From: Deltaproteobacteria bacterium HGW-Deltaproteobacteria-17
GTDB taxonomy: Bacteria; Myxococcota_A; Polyangia; HGW-17
NCBI GenBank assembly: GCA_002841905.1
Contig: PHBF01000003.1
Location: forward strand, 1-32,233
Length of the DNA stretch: 32,233 nt
Direction of reading: 5' to 3'
This document shows, one piece after another, positions 1 to 6,770 of this stretch; positions within the stretch are counted from its first letter, which is position 1, and each line of letters starts with the position of its first letter. The translations under genes were made by a program, and so were the position numbers. The notes beneath the pieces were generated by a model. That model was not told the origin of the DNA and did no database searches. It saw only the letters and a program-made list of their open reading frames with translations.

Positions 1-39
1 GAGGCCATCATCGCGGCGGCCTGCGCCCAGTTCTCCACC
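1..39. repeat. 39-bp perfect inverted repeat, left copy at window edge
   Basis: The first 39 bases are the reverse complement of 558-596 with no mismatch. The match breaks at base 40 (T, where pairing with C557 would need G) and on the other side is cut by the window edge. A perfect 39-mer cannot be chance. A copy lying in antisense to a coding region and ending at a sequence edge is typical of a chimeric read or a mis-joined assembly graph, so I read it as a likely assembly or library artefact rather than a biological element. Confidence 0.9.
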
Positions 40-177
40 TTCCCGATCGTGCGCATGACCTCGACGATGCTCCCCAAGCTCAACGGCGACCCGGGTCCCT
101 CGGTGCTCACCACCCTGCTGGGCATCACCACCCATGACGGGTTCTGGCGCCTGGACCTGGGATTCCAGAAGCTCTGA
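1..177 (+). CDS. C-terminal fragment of an unidentified protein (5' truncated by the window edge)
   Basis: An open frame runs from the first base to a TGA at 175-177 and encodes 58 residues. I recognise no family. The end reads as ordinary globular sequence with no membrane segment, closing with the residues GFWRLDLGFQKL. Bases 1-39 are the exact reverse complement of 558-596, which lies inside the next gene, so the first 13 residues may not belong to this protein. The trustworthy part is about 40-177. The next gene starts 117 bases downstream, in the same direction. Confidence 0.45.
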   Translation, partial: EAIIAAACAQFSTFPIVRMTSTMLPKLNGDPGPSVLTTLLGITTHDGFWRLDLGFQKL

Positions 178-294
178 TTCAGCTTGACAAATATTCATCA
201 TTGAGGTCCATTTGACCCTTACCGGAGCATTCACGTGCTTGCAACCACCCGGCCCGGCCGGTGAAAAGAATTGAATCAAAACAAGGAGAACATC

Positions 295-1029
295 ATGGGA
301 TTTTTCGATTTTCTGTTTGGCAAGGCGAAGAACAAGGCTGAAGAGATGGCGCCCCCGCCGCCCCCGCCGCCCCCGGCTGACGAGGTGGAGGAGGAAGAGG
401 AGGAGGTCGAGGAGGACGCATCCGACAACGAGCCTTCCGAGCAGGACTGGTCCAACGTGCAGGCGATGGCCGATGCGGCCCACGCCGAGATGCGCGCCAA
501 GCAGGCCGCCACGCTGGCCGCCAACCCGGCGCTGGTCGCTCCGGTCGACGGTGTGACGGTGGAGAACTGGGCGCAGGCCGCCGCGATGATGGCCTCGACG
601 CCGGACCCCGGGCAGCAGATGCAGAAGCTGGCGGCCCTGGGCATGGACCGGGCCCGCTACGAGAAGGCCAACAACGAGTTCCAGGCCCGCATGCAGGGTG
701 ACCAGACCGCCGTCATCGCGACGATCTTCGGCAACGCCTTCGCAGCAGCCCAGAACGTGAACATGGACGGCCCCGAGCCGATCAGCTTCGAGAAGTACGG
801 CGAGCTCGCCGGCGCCCAGGCCGCGTGGGGCGAGATGGGCATGGACGTCAACCGCAAGCTGCAGGAAGTGTTCGGCATCACCGCCGTGGACGTGTCCAAT
901 TACGGGTCCTACTGGTCCAACCGCTTCATGAAGGACGTCCAGCTCGCGATGAAGCACGGTGACCTCCTGAACCAGTACAAGGCCAAGTTCATGGCCGGCG
1001 GCACCCCGGACGACGACATCGACATCTAG
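295..1029 (+). CDS. Helical two-repeat protein with Pro/Glu-rich linker, DUF6620-like (function unknown)
   Basis: The protein has 244 residues. I chose ATG 295 because AGGAG lies 7 bases upstream within 281-290; an in-frame TTG at 271 would lack this. It begins with a short amphipathic segment (MGFFDFLFGKAKNK), then a run of eight prolines and an acidic stretch rich in Glu, then an all-helical region. Two segments of the helical region, about residues 85-150 and 165-235, look like diverged copies: each has an aromatic-centred start (VENWAQ, FEKYGE), a central GM/GI turn and an RM-x2-D or RF-x2-D end. From memory it resembles Myxococcota proteins annotated DUF6620; I could not check this. There is no signal peptide, so it is probably cytoplasmic. 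It is the first gene of a tight three-gene cassette, 10 bases before the next. The function is unknown. Confidence 0.85.
   Translation: MGFFDFLFGKAKNKAEEMAPPPPPPPPADEVEEEEEEVEEDASDNEPSEQDWSNVQAMADAAHAEMRAKQAATLAANPALVAPVDGVTVENWAQAAAMMASTPDPGQQMQKLAALGMDRARYEKANNEFQARMQGDQTAVIATIFGNAFAAAQNVNMDGPEPISFEKYGELAGAQAAWGEMGMDVNRKLQEVFGITAVDVSNYGSYWSNRFMKDVQLAMKHGDLLNQYKAKFMAGGTPDDDIDI
558..596. repeat. 39-bp perfect inverted repeat, internal copy
   Basis: This is the partner of bases 1-39 in opposite orientation. It lies within the coding sequence of the gene at 295-1029, where it encodes an in-frame segment (VENWAQAAAMMAS) that fits the surrounding protein. This copy is therefore the native one. 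Confidence 0.9.
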
Positions 1030-1039
1030 GACCGTCGTC

Positions 1040-1582
1040 GTGGACGCCACCGAGGGCTATCTGAACCAACTGGAAACCTGGATGCGGGAACGCACCGCGG
1101 CGATCGTGGACGCGGGGGCCTCCGTGGAGACCGCCGGCGGGGACAACGACCGCTGGCGCGCGATCCGTGAGGAATATGGCATCCCCCGCACCCCCCAGGC
1201 GGACCGGGAGTTGATCCTGAAGGCCAACGAGCAGCCCCGTGGCGCGCTGGTGGCCGAACTCCAGGTGGCCCTCGAGGCCGTCGCGAGGGAGGTCCTGCGC
1301 AATCTCAGGAAGCTGGATTCCCTCGACGGCTATGACGGAAAGATCGACCGGCTCCGGGCCCAGGCCGAGCGCAACACCGAGGAGGCGCTGCGGAGCTACC
1401 GTCAGAAGGTCTTTCCCAGGCGGGGCATGTTCGCCTTCGCCAAGGAGGCCTCCCAGAGGCCGTCTCCGGTGATGCCCGCGGGTCCGGTGTCGGACGTGAT
1501 CGTCCACACCTGCCGGTTCTGCGGGGCACCGCGCACCAGTTCGGAACTGAAATGCCAGTTCTGCGGGGAGAAATTCGGATGA
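1040..1582 (+). CDS. Coiled-coil protein with C-terminal zinc ribbon (function unknown)
   Basis: The protein has 180 residues from a GTG at 1040; an in-frame ATG at 1082 is an alternative start 14 codons later, and neither has a strong ribosome binding site. Residues 1-130 are charged and helical. The last 25 residues carry a treble-clef or zinc-ribbon pattern, CRFCG then CQFCGEKFG, giving four Cys in two CxxC pairs that should bind one zinc. There is no signal peptide or membrane segment. It lies 10 bases after the preceding gene, and its stop overlaps the next start (ATGA at 1579-1582), so it is probably translated with both. I do not recognise a named family; zinc ribbons of this kind commonly mediate protein or nucleic-acid contacts. 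Confidence 0.85.
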   Translation: MDATEGYLNQLETWMRERTAAIVDAGASVETAGGDNDRWRAIREEYGIPRTPQADRELILKANEQPRGALVAELQVALEAVAREVLRNLRKLDSLDGYDGKIDRLRAQAERNTEEALRSYRQKVFPRRGMFAFAKEASQRPSPVMPAGPVSDVIVHTCRFCGAPRTSSELKCQFCGEKFG

Positions 1583-2730
1583 CCATCGACAAGAACCTGC
1601 TCCAGGAAATCGCCCCCCAGCGGGCCCAGGCCTTCATCGCGCTGGTGGACCGCTATGTCACCTTCGAGGGCAAGATCCTCGCCCGCGTCGAGGAGATCCG
1701 CCAGGAGGCGGCGGGGATCCAGGAGTTGATCGACGCCAATCCGCTGGACTCCGGCGCGATCTCGGCGGGTTTCACGTCGATCACGTCGCGCTTCCACCAA
1801 CTGGGCAACAAGGTGGACCAGGCCGTCGAGAAGCTCGACTCGGAGTGGAGCGAGAAGGCCGATGACGACGGACTCAAGGACAAGGAGCACCGCAAATTGT
1901 CGGTGGTCTGGTCCCAGTTGCTCAATGACTCGCGCGCCCTGCGCAACCGGCTGGAGCGCGAGGGCAACACGCTGGAGATTCATGCCGGCGGCTACTGGGC
2001 GCGGGTCCTGTACAACCTGATGCAGACCGAATACGGCCAGCCGACGAACTGCCCGCGTTGCGCCGGGCCCCTCCCGGTGATGCTCCGTTTCCAGAGCGCC
2101 AACGAGACCTGTCCGCACTGCGGTTCGGTCAACGAGATCATGCCGAAGATGGGCACGGCCCTGTACTTCGGCTCAGGGCTGCATTACCTGGCACAGGAGG
2201 CCTCCCTGGCCGAATATGACGCCATGAACGCGGCCCAGGAAAAGTACCAGTGGTTCCGTCACCCGACCCAGGCCGACCACCAGGTCTACCTGCGTGCGGC
2301 CGAGGCCTACTGGACCAAGTATTACAGCACGATCGTGTCCATGCATCCGGCGCCGGTGCGCACCGTGCAGCAGAGCGTGGCCGACAAGATGATCCACTAC
2401 ACCAACAACGTCTGGAACGACAACGCCGACGCCCGGGAACGCCAGGAGAAGGAGCACCTGCTCGCCCTGGCGCACGCGGGCGACGCGGCCGGCTTCATCA
2501 CCGCGGCCAAGGCCCTGCAGATGGACCTCGACGAGGCCCGCATCGCGCTCTACGAGCACGGCATGATGGACTTCCTGGGCGTCCTGCTGGCGGTCAACTA
2601 CGAGCGCAAGCACAAGGTCCCCATCGTGCAGGTCGCCCCCAGCGGCATCTCCTTCGCGCGCAACGCCGACTTCGAGGAGTGGCGGACCAAGAAACTGCGC
2701 GATCTCGAGCACGATCTCGCCACCCGATAA
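1579..2730 (+). CDS. Zinc-ribbon protein with helical N-terminal region (function unknown)
   Basis: The protein has 383 residues. The start is ATG 1579, which overlaps the upstream TGA in an ATGA junction; a longer reading from 1552 would run through the upstream gene's zinc ribbon in another frame. Residues 1-130 form a predicted coiled-coil region. Near residues 156-182 there is a second zinc-binding pattern, CPRC then CPHC separated by about 20 residues. The C-terminal half is helical with conserved-looking aromatic residues (YWTKYY, HYTNNVWND) and has no recognisable catalytic motif. There is no signal peptide. Two consecutive zinc-ribbon proteins after a DUF6620-like protein suggest subunits of one complex. 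The function is unknown. Confidence 0.85.
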   Translation: MTIDKNLLQEIAPQRAQAFIALVDRYVTFEGKILARVEEIRQEAAGIQELIDANPLDSGAISAGFTSITSRFHQLGNKVDQAVEKLDSEWSEKADDDGLKDKEHRKLSVVWSQLLNDSRALRNRLEREGNTLEIHAGGYWARVLYNLMQTEYGQPTNCPRCAGPLPVMLRFQSANETCPHCGSVNEIMPKMGTALYFGSGLHYLAQEASLAEYDAMNAAQEKYQWFRHPTQADHQVYLRAAEAYWTKYYSTIVSMHPAPVRTVQQSVADKMIHYTNNVWNDNADARERQEKEHLLALAHAGDAAGFITAAKALQMDLDEARIALYEHGMMDFLGVLLAVNYERKHKVPIVQVAPSGISFARNADFEEWRTKKLRDLEHDLATR

Positions 2731-2863
2731 GATTGAAGAAGAAGAAGATTAGACAAGTAATTTATTAACCACGACATTCGCCGAAAGAAAAAAGGGGTTG
2801 ACCGGGGTCCGTGTTTGATGGATGCTGGCCTCGACGATTGATAAATTATTTGCAAATTAACCC

Positions 2864-2890
2864 GGTCCTTCGGGACCCAATCCATTGGAG
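2864..2890 (+). promoter_or_regulatory. Leader hairpins before the six-Cys lipoprotein, one with a cUUCGg loop
   Basis: GGTCC (2864-2868) pairs perfectly with GGACC (2873-2877) around TTCG, forming the extra-stable C(UUCG)G tetraloop. Immediately after it, CCAA (2877-2880) can pair with TTGG (2885-2888), the second arm running into the Shine-Dalgarno region (GGAGG, 2887-2891). The two stems share one base at 2877. They could affect transcript stability or ribosome access for the gene starting at 2897. The pairing is seen in the sequence; the regulatory role is inference. Confidence 0.4.
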
Positions 2891-2896
2891 GAAAAC

Positions 2897-3259
2897 ATGC
2901 GCTCGACCCAACTGTTTACCCGACTCTCTATGCTGGTGCTCCTGTCTGTATTTTCATTTCTCGCCCTTGGTTGTGGCAAGAAGGACGGCGGTGGCCCTGA
3001 CTGCGGCGCGCTGTACGACAAGATGGCCAAGTGCGGCAAGGAACCCGGCACCCTGACCTGCGGCCTGAGCATCAAACCGCCGGCCAAGGAAGAGTGGATC
3101 AAGACCTGCGGTGGCGACGCCGACTCGAAGAAGGCCTGGACCGAAGTCGTCAACCGCTGCATGAAGCGCGACTGCCAGGACTTCTGCACCTGCCTGTCGG
3201 ACACGCTGGCCCGCAGCAACGGCATCAAGGACGCCAAGGAATGGGACGTGATGAAATAG
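2897..3259 (+). CDS. Small six-cysteine lipoprotein, paralogue of the one at 26051
   Basis: The protein has 120 residues. ATG 2897 has GGAGGA a few bases upstream and gives a clean signal peptide; a start at 2885 would only add MEEN. The hydrophobic stretch ends in a lipobox LALGC with Cys26 as the lipidated residue, so it should be an envelope lipoprotein. The mature part is a short Gly/Lys linker followed by a helical domain with cysteines in the order C-x9-C ... C-x16-C-x4-C-x5-C, plus extra Cys. The lipoprotein at 26051-26401 has exactly these spacings, so both belong to one family that I cannot name. The gene stands alone, with a structured leader upstream and a convergent mnmG downstream. 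Confidence 0.85.
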   Translation: MRSTQLFTRLSMLVLLSVFSFLALGCGKKDGGGPDCGALYDKMAKCGKEPGTLTCGLSIKPPAKEEWIKTCGGDADSKKAWTEVVNRCMKRDCQDFCTCLSDTLARSNGIKDAKEWDVMK

Positions 3260-3290
3260 CCCCGAAATAGCAGATCACACAAAAGCAGCT

Positions 3291-3368
3291 ATCACCACGG
3301 AATACACAGAATTCACAGGAAAGTGGTCAATCCCCCTCTTTTTCTTTTCATTTCTTTTCTGTGGTGAT
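3291..3368. repeat. Inverted repeat between convergent genes, possible bidirectional terminator
   Basis: Bases 3291-3302 pair with 3357-3368 over 12 positions, 11 Watson-Crick and one G-U. The arms have the form ATCACCAC and GTGGTGAT at the outer end. The loop is about 54 bases and holds further short CACAGA/CACAGG motifs and a pyrimidine-rich tract (CTTTTTCTTTTC). The element sits exactly between the stop of the lipoprotein gene and the stop of mnmG. Similar CACCACGGA...TCTGTGGTG elements recur between genes in many environmental bacterial genomes, in my recollection. A role in termination is inferred from position. Confidence 0.5.
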
Positions 3369-3369
3369 C

Positions 3370-5247
3370 CTACTTCTGCAATCGCAGATAGATCGACAAC
3401 GCGACGACGGCCGCCGAGGTCAGGCCCGGGATGGACAGCACCTCACCCAGGGTGGCGGGCCGCCGAGCCGTGAGTTTCTGCGCCCACTCCACGCGCAGGC
3501 CCGGGACGTCCTCGTAGCGCAGCTGCGGCGGCAGCGGGACGCGGTCGAGCTTGCGCATGCGCTCGATCTCCTGCTGCTGCTGCTGGATGTAGCCCTCGTA
3601 CTTGATGTCGCTCTCGATGGTCTCGGCCAGGGCCGGGTCGCAGTCGAAGGCGGCCACGCCGTGCTCGCCGAAGTCCTGCCAGGAGACCTCGGGACGACGC
3701 AGGAACTCGGCGACGGTCATCGCCCGGTGCGGGCGCGAGATCCCGAGCCTGTCGGCGAACGCGTCGGCCTCGGCCTCGGGCAGCCGCCTTGTCCGCACCG
3801 CGGCCGTTTGGGCGTCACGGGCCCCCTGCATGGCCTCGAACCGGGCCCAGGTCGCAGCTCCGACGAGCCCCAGCCTGCGTCCCACGGGCATCAGGCGGTC
3901 CGCGGCGTTGTCCTCGCGCAGCAGCAGCCGGTGCTCGGCCCGGGAGGTGAACAGCCGATAGGGCTCGTCCACACCGCGGGTGACCAGATCGTCGACCATC
4001 ACGCCCAGATAGGCCTCATGACGTGACACGGTCAGGGGGTCGAGCTCCCGCACGCGCAGCGCGGCGTTGATGCCGGCCAGCAGTCCCTGGGCGGCGGCCT
4101 CCTCGTAGCCCGAGGTGCCGTTGATCTGACCGGCCAGGAAGCAACGGGGCAGCACAAGGCTTTCCAGGGTGTGCGACAGGTCGCGGGGATCGCAGAAGTC
4201 GTACTCGACGGCGTAGCCCGGGCGGGCCAGTTCGACGTGTTCGAGGCCGTCGATCGTGCGCAGGAAGGCCACCTGCACGTCCACGGGCACGGACGTGGAC
4301 ACACCGTTGGGGTAGATCCAGTCGGTGGTCAGCCCTTCGGGTTCCAGAAACACGTGGTGACGCGCCTTGTCGGGAAACTTGACCACCTTGTCCTCGATCG
4401 AGGGGCAGTAGCGGGGGCCGGTGCCCGAGATCTGCCCGTTGAACAACGGAGCAGAGTCGAGCCGCGCGCGGATGGCCCCGTGGGTGGCCTCCGAGGTCCA
4501 GGTCAGGTGGCAGGGCACCTGCGGCAGCGTGGAGCGGCGGCCGAAGATTGAAAACGGGGGGACGCCGTCCTCTCCCGGCTGCGGCGTGCAGCGGGAAAAG
4601 TCGATGCTCTGCCGCAGCAGGCGCGGCGGGGTGCCGGTCTTGAGGCGCCCGAGCCGGAACCCCAGCGCCGAGAGCGCCCCCGAGAGCGCCTGCACGGCCG
4701 GTTCCCCATCGATGCCGCCGGGGCGCACGTGGGAGCCCGTGTGCAGCAGCCCGCGCAGGTAGGTGCCCGAGGTGATCACCACCGCGCCGGCGGTGATCCG
4801 GGCGCCGTCGGCCAGGGTGACGCCGGCGCAGACGGCTCCGCCCGTCTCGGCCGGCTCGGTGACCAGTCCGGCCACCTCGGCGGCGCGCACGGTGAGTCCG
4901 GGCACGGCGGCGAGCAGGTCGATCATGGTTTTCACGTACAGGTGGCGGTCGGACTGCACGCGGGTGGCACGCACCGCCGGTCCGCGCCGCGCGTTGAGGC
5001 GCCGGTACTGGATCGCCGAGGCGTCGGCGACGCGGGCCATGACCCCGCCCAGCGCGTCGATCTCCTTGACCAGGTGGCTCTTCCCGAGCCCGCCCACGGC
5101 GGGGTTGCACGGCATCTCTCCGAGCAGCCCCGGGTTGAGCGTCACCAGCAGCGTGCGGCAGCCCAGCCCGGCGGCGGCCGCGGCCGCCTCGCAGCCGGCG
5201 TGTCCGCCGCCCACGACGATCACGTCGAAATCGCGGGGATCTGCCAT
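3370..5247 (-). CDS. mnmG: tRNA uridine-5-carboxymethylaminomethyl modification enzyme MnmG
   Basis: The protein has 625 residues, the usual family length. MnmG (GidA) binds FAD and, with MnmE, installs the cmnm5/nm5 group on U34 of certain tRNAs. The Rossmann FAD motif GGGHAGCEAA is at residues 13-22. Family signatures follow: CNPAVGGLGKSHLVKEIDAL, CPSIEDKVVKF, the YPNGVSTSVP segment and GQINGTSGYEEAAAQGL near residue 390. The C-terminal domain that contacts tRNA and MnmE is complete. I chose ATG 5247-5245, which yields the family N-terminus; the open frame extends further upstream but only into the overlapping protease gene. The start shares one base with that gene's stop (TGATG), implying translational coupling. 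rsmG, a common neighbour of mnmG, is not here. Confidence 0.97.
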   Translation of the reverse strand: MADPRDFDVIVVGGGHAGCEAAAAAAGLGCRTLLVTLNPGLLGEMPCNPAVGGLGKSHLVKEIDALGGVMARVADASAIQYRRLNARRGPAVRATRVQSDRHLYVKTMIDLLAAVPGLTVRAAEVAGLVTEPAETGGAVCAGVTLADGARITAGAVVITSGTYLRGLLHTGSHVRPGGIDGEPAVQALSGALSALGFRLGRLKTGTPPRLLRQSIDFSRCTPQPGEDGVPPFSIFGRRSTLPQVPCHLTWTSEATHGAIRARLDSAPLFNGQISGTGPRYCPSIEDKVVKFPDKARHHVFLEPEGLTTDWIYPNGVSTSVPVDVQVAFLRTIDGLEHVELARPGYAVEYDFCDPRDLSHTLESLVLPRCFLAGQINGTSGYEEAAAQGLLAGINAALRVRELDPLTVSRHEAYLGVMVDDLVTRGVDEPYRLFTSRAEHRLLLREDNAADRLMPVGRRLGLVGAATWARFEAMQGARDAQTAAVRTRRLPEAEADAFADRLGISRPHRAMTVAEFLRRPEVSWQDFGEHGVAAFDCDPALAETIESDIKYEGYIQQQQQEIERMRKLDRVPLPPQLRYEDVPGLRVEWAQKLTARRPATLGEVLSIPGLTSAAVVALSIYLRLQK

Positions 5248-6761
5248 CACGCGTCCACCCTGGCGTCGTGGTCCCCTTCGGCCGGCGCTTCGGGCAGGGC
5301 CGCGCACAGGTCCCCCAGGTCCTCGTCGGCCACGCCATGGGTTGAGACGAGCTCCCTCCATTGCTCCGGCTTCAGTTCACCCGTCTCCAGATCGCCGAAC
5401 ACCCAGAAGGCCCGCAGCTTCCCGAACGGCGCGCGGACGTACACCGGTTCGCCCGGCTCGCACACGACCTCGGCGCCGCGGGCGGCCAGAACCGCCGTGA
5501 TGATGGGTCCGAACATCGCGCCGAGCTGGTTGAGCAGCTCGGGCCGCGGCAGGTCCGGATCGACGTATTCTTCGAGCTTCTCCAGCAGCGGGAACGGATC
5601 GATCACCCACGAAGGCAGGTCGGCCAGGCGGAGTCCGGCGACGTCGGAGGCGTGCTCCCGGGCGGTCCGGTTGTAGCCGGGCAGGTACACCCGCTCCAGC
5701 GCCTCGGTCCACGCGATGTCCCGGAGCGCTTCGACTCCGGCCGCCGGGAACGCCGCGCCGAGCAGGCGTCGCTCCAGTTCGGGGGAAATGCCCAGCCACG
5801 CCGAGGCCGGATCAGGTCGGTTGCGTGGCCCCGAGGACACGAAGGCATGGACGTTGCGGATGCGCTCGGACAGGGGAGGGTGCGTGTCGAGGTCCACGGC
5901 CTCGGTCTGGCGCAGCTCGTCGGCCAGGGCGTCCCGGACGATCTTCTGGATGAACGGGTTGCCGCAGAAGGCGCCGAAGCCGGCGGCCAGGGGCGGCAGG
6001 TAGCCCGAGTCCAGCAGCGGCACCACCTCGGTGTGCCAGAAGTGATCATGTCCGGGCGCCAGGGTGGCGATCTTCTTGAGCCCGGAGACCAGGCTCTCCC
6101 CCCCGGCCAGCCGTGCGGCCAGGGCGTCGGCGTCGAGCTCCTGCTGCCGGGAGATGGCGTTGGTCACCCGCAAAAAGAGCCTGGCGTAGCCGGCGAAGAG
6201 GAAGTCCAGGACGTTGCCCGACAGGTTGTCCAGGGTGCGCGAGAGCGCCTGGCGCGTGTGGTAGATCCACGGGGTGAGCCAGGTGTCCCCGGCGGCGTAG
6301 TGTCCGAACTCGTGGGCCAGCACCGCCCGCATCTCGTTCTGGGTGAGCTGGCTCAGCAGCGGGTAGCCCAGCGCCAGCATGCGACGCGCGTTCCCCAGAC
6401 GCCCGCGCTCGGCCACCCATGCGTTGGCCTCATGGATCAGGTAGACCTCCCGGGGCATGGGCTGCCGCGTCGCCTGGGCAATGGTTTCAATTTCCTTGAA
6501 CAGATCCGGGTGTTCTTCGGGAGCAAGGAGCAGGCCCGGGGCCTCGAAGCGCTCCCGACGGGGGAGGATCGCCGCCACGATGAAGAACACGATCATGGCC
6601 GAGATGATCACTAGGTACGGGTGGACGCGCCCGATGGCGAACTGCATCCACGTCAGCGCGACCATGGCCGCGATGATGCCCAGCGCCAGCGCATAGAAAC
6701 CCAGCCAGAGCCCGAAGGCCGCCAGCGCCCGCCAGGTGAGGGAGGAGTTGCCTTCGCTCAT
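5247..6761 (-). CDS. M48-family membrane zinc metalloprotease
   Basis: The protein has 504 residues. Two N-terminal membrane helices (about 14-38 and 48-66) are followed by the M48 core. The zinc site HEFGH is at residues 150-154, the third ligand Glu208 lies in QELDAD, and HPPLSERI (294-301) is a hallmark of the HtpX/Ste24 superfamily. Residues from about 310 onward (roughly 190) are a C-terminal domain I do not recognise. Relatives act in membrane-protein quality control, but the substrate here is unknown. The gene lies 9 bases after the EEP lipoprotein gene and its stop overlaps the mnmG start, making a three-gene minus-strand operon. It is longer than HtpX (about 290 residues), owing to the tail. 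Confidence 0.9.
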   Translation of the reverse strand: MSEGNSSLTWRALAAFGLWLGFYALALGIIAAMVALTWMQFAIGRVHPYLVIISAMIVFFIVAAILPRRERFEAPGLLLAPEEHPDLFKEIETIAQATRQPMPREVYLIHEANAWVAERGRLGNARRMLALGYPLLSQLTQNEMRAVLAHEFGHYAAGDTWLTPWIYHTRQALSRTLDNLSGNVLDFLFAGYARLFLRVTNAISRQQELDADALAARLAGGESLVSGLKKIATLAPGHDHFWHTEVVPLLDSGYLPPLAAGFGAFCGNPFIQKIVRDALADELRQTEAVDLDTHPPLSERIRNVHAFVSSGPRNRPDPASAWLGISPELERRLLGAAFPAAGVEALRDIAWTEALERVYLPGYNRTAREHASDVAGLRLADLPSWVIDPFPLLEKLEEYVDPDLPRPELLNQLGAMFGPIITAVLAARGAEVVCEPGEPVYVRAPFGKLRAFWVFGDLETGELKPEQWRELVSTHGVADEDLGDLCAALPEAPAEGDHDARVDA

Positions 6762-6770
6762 GGTTCTTGA

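Noticed and set aside
184-212. Promoter with perfect TTGACA before the first cassette gene
   Set aside because: The hexamer 17 bases downstream (TCCATT) is a poor -10 box and no alternative spacing is better; not enough to list.
3361-4026. 221-codon plus-strand open frame opposite mnmG
   Set aside because: It lies wholly antisense to the conserved MnmG C-terminus and its product is low-complexity with no family likeness; a GC-rich shadow frame.
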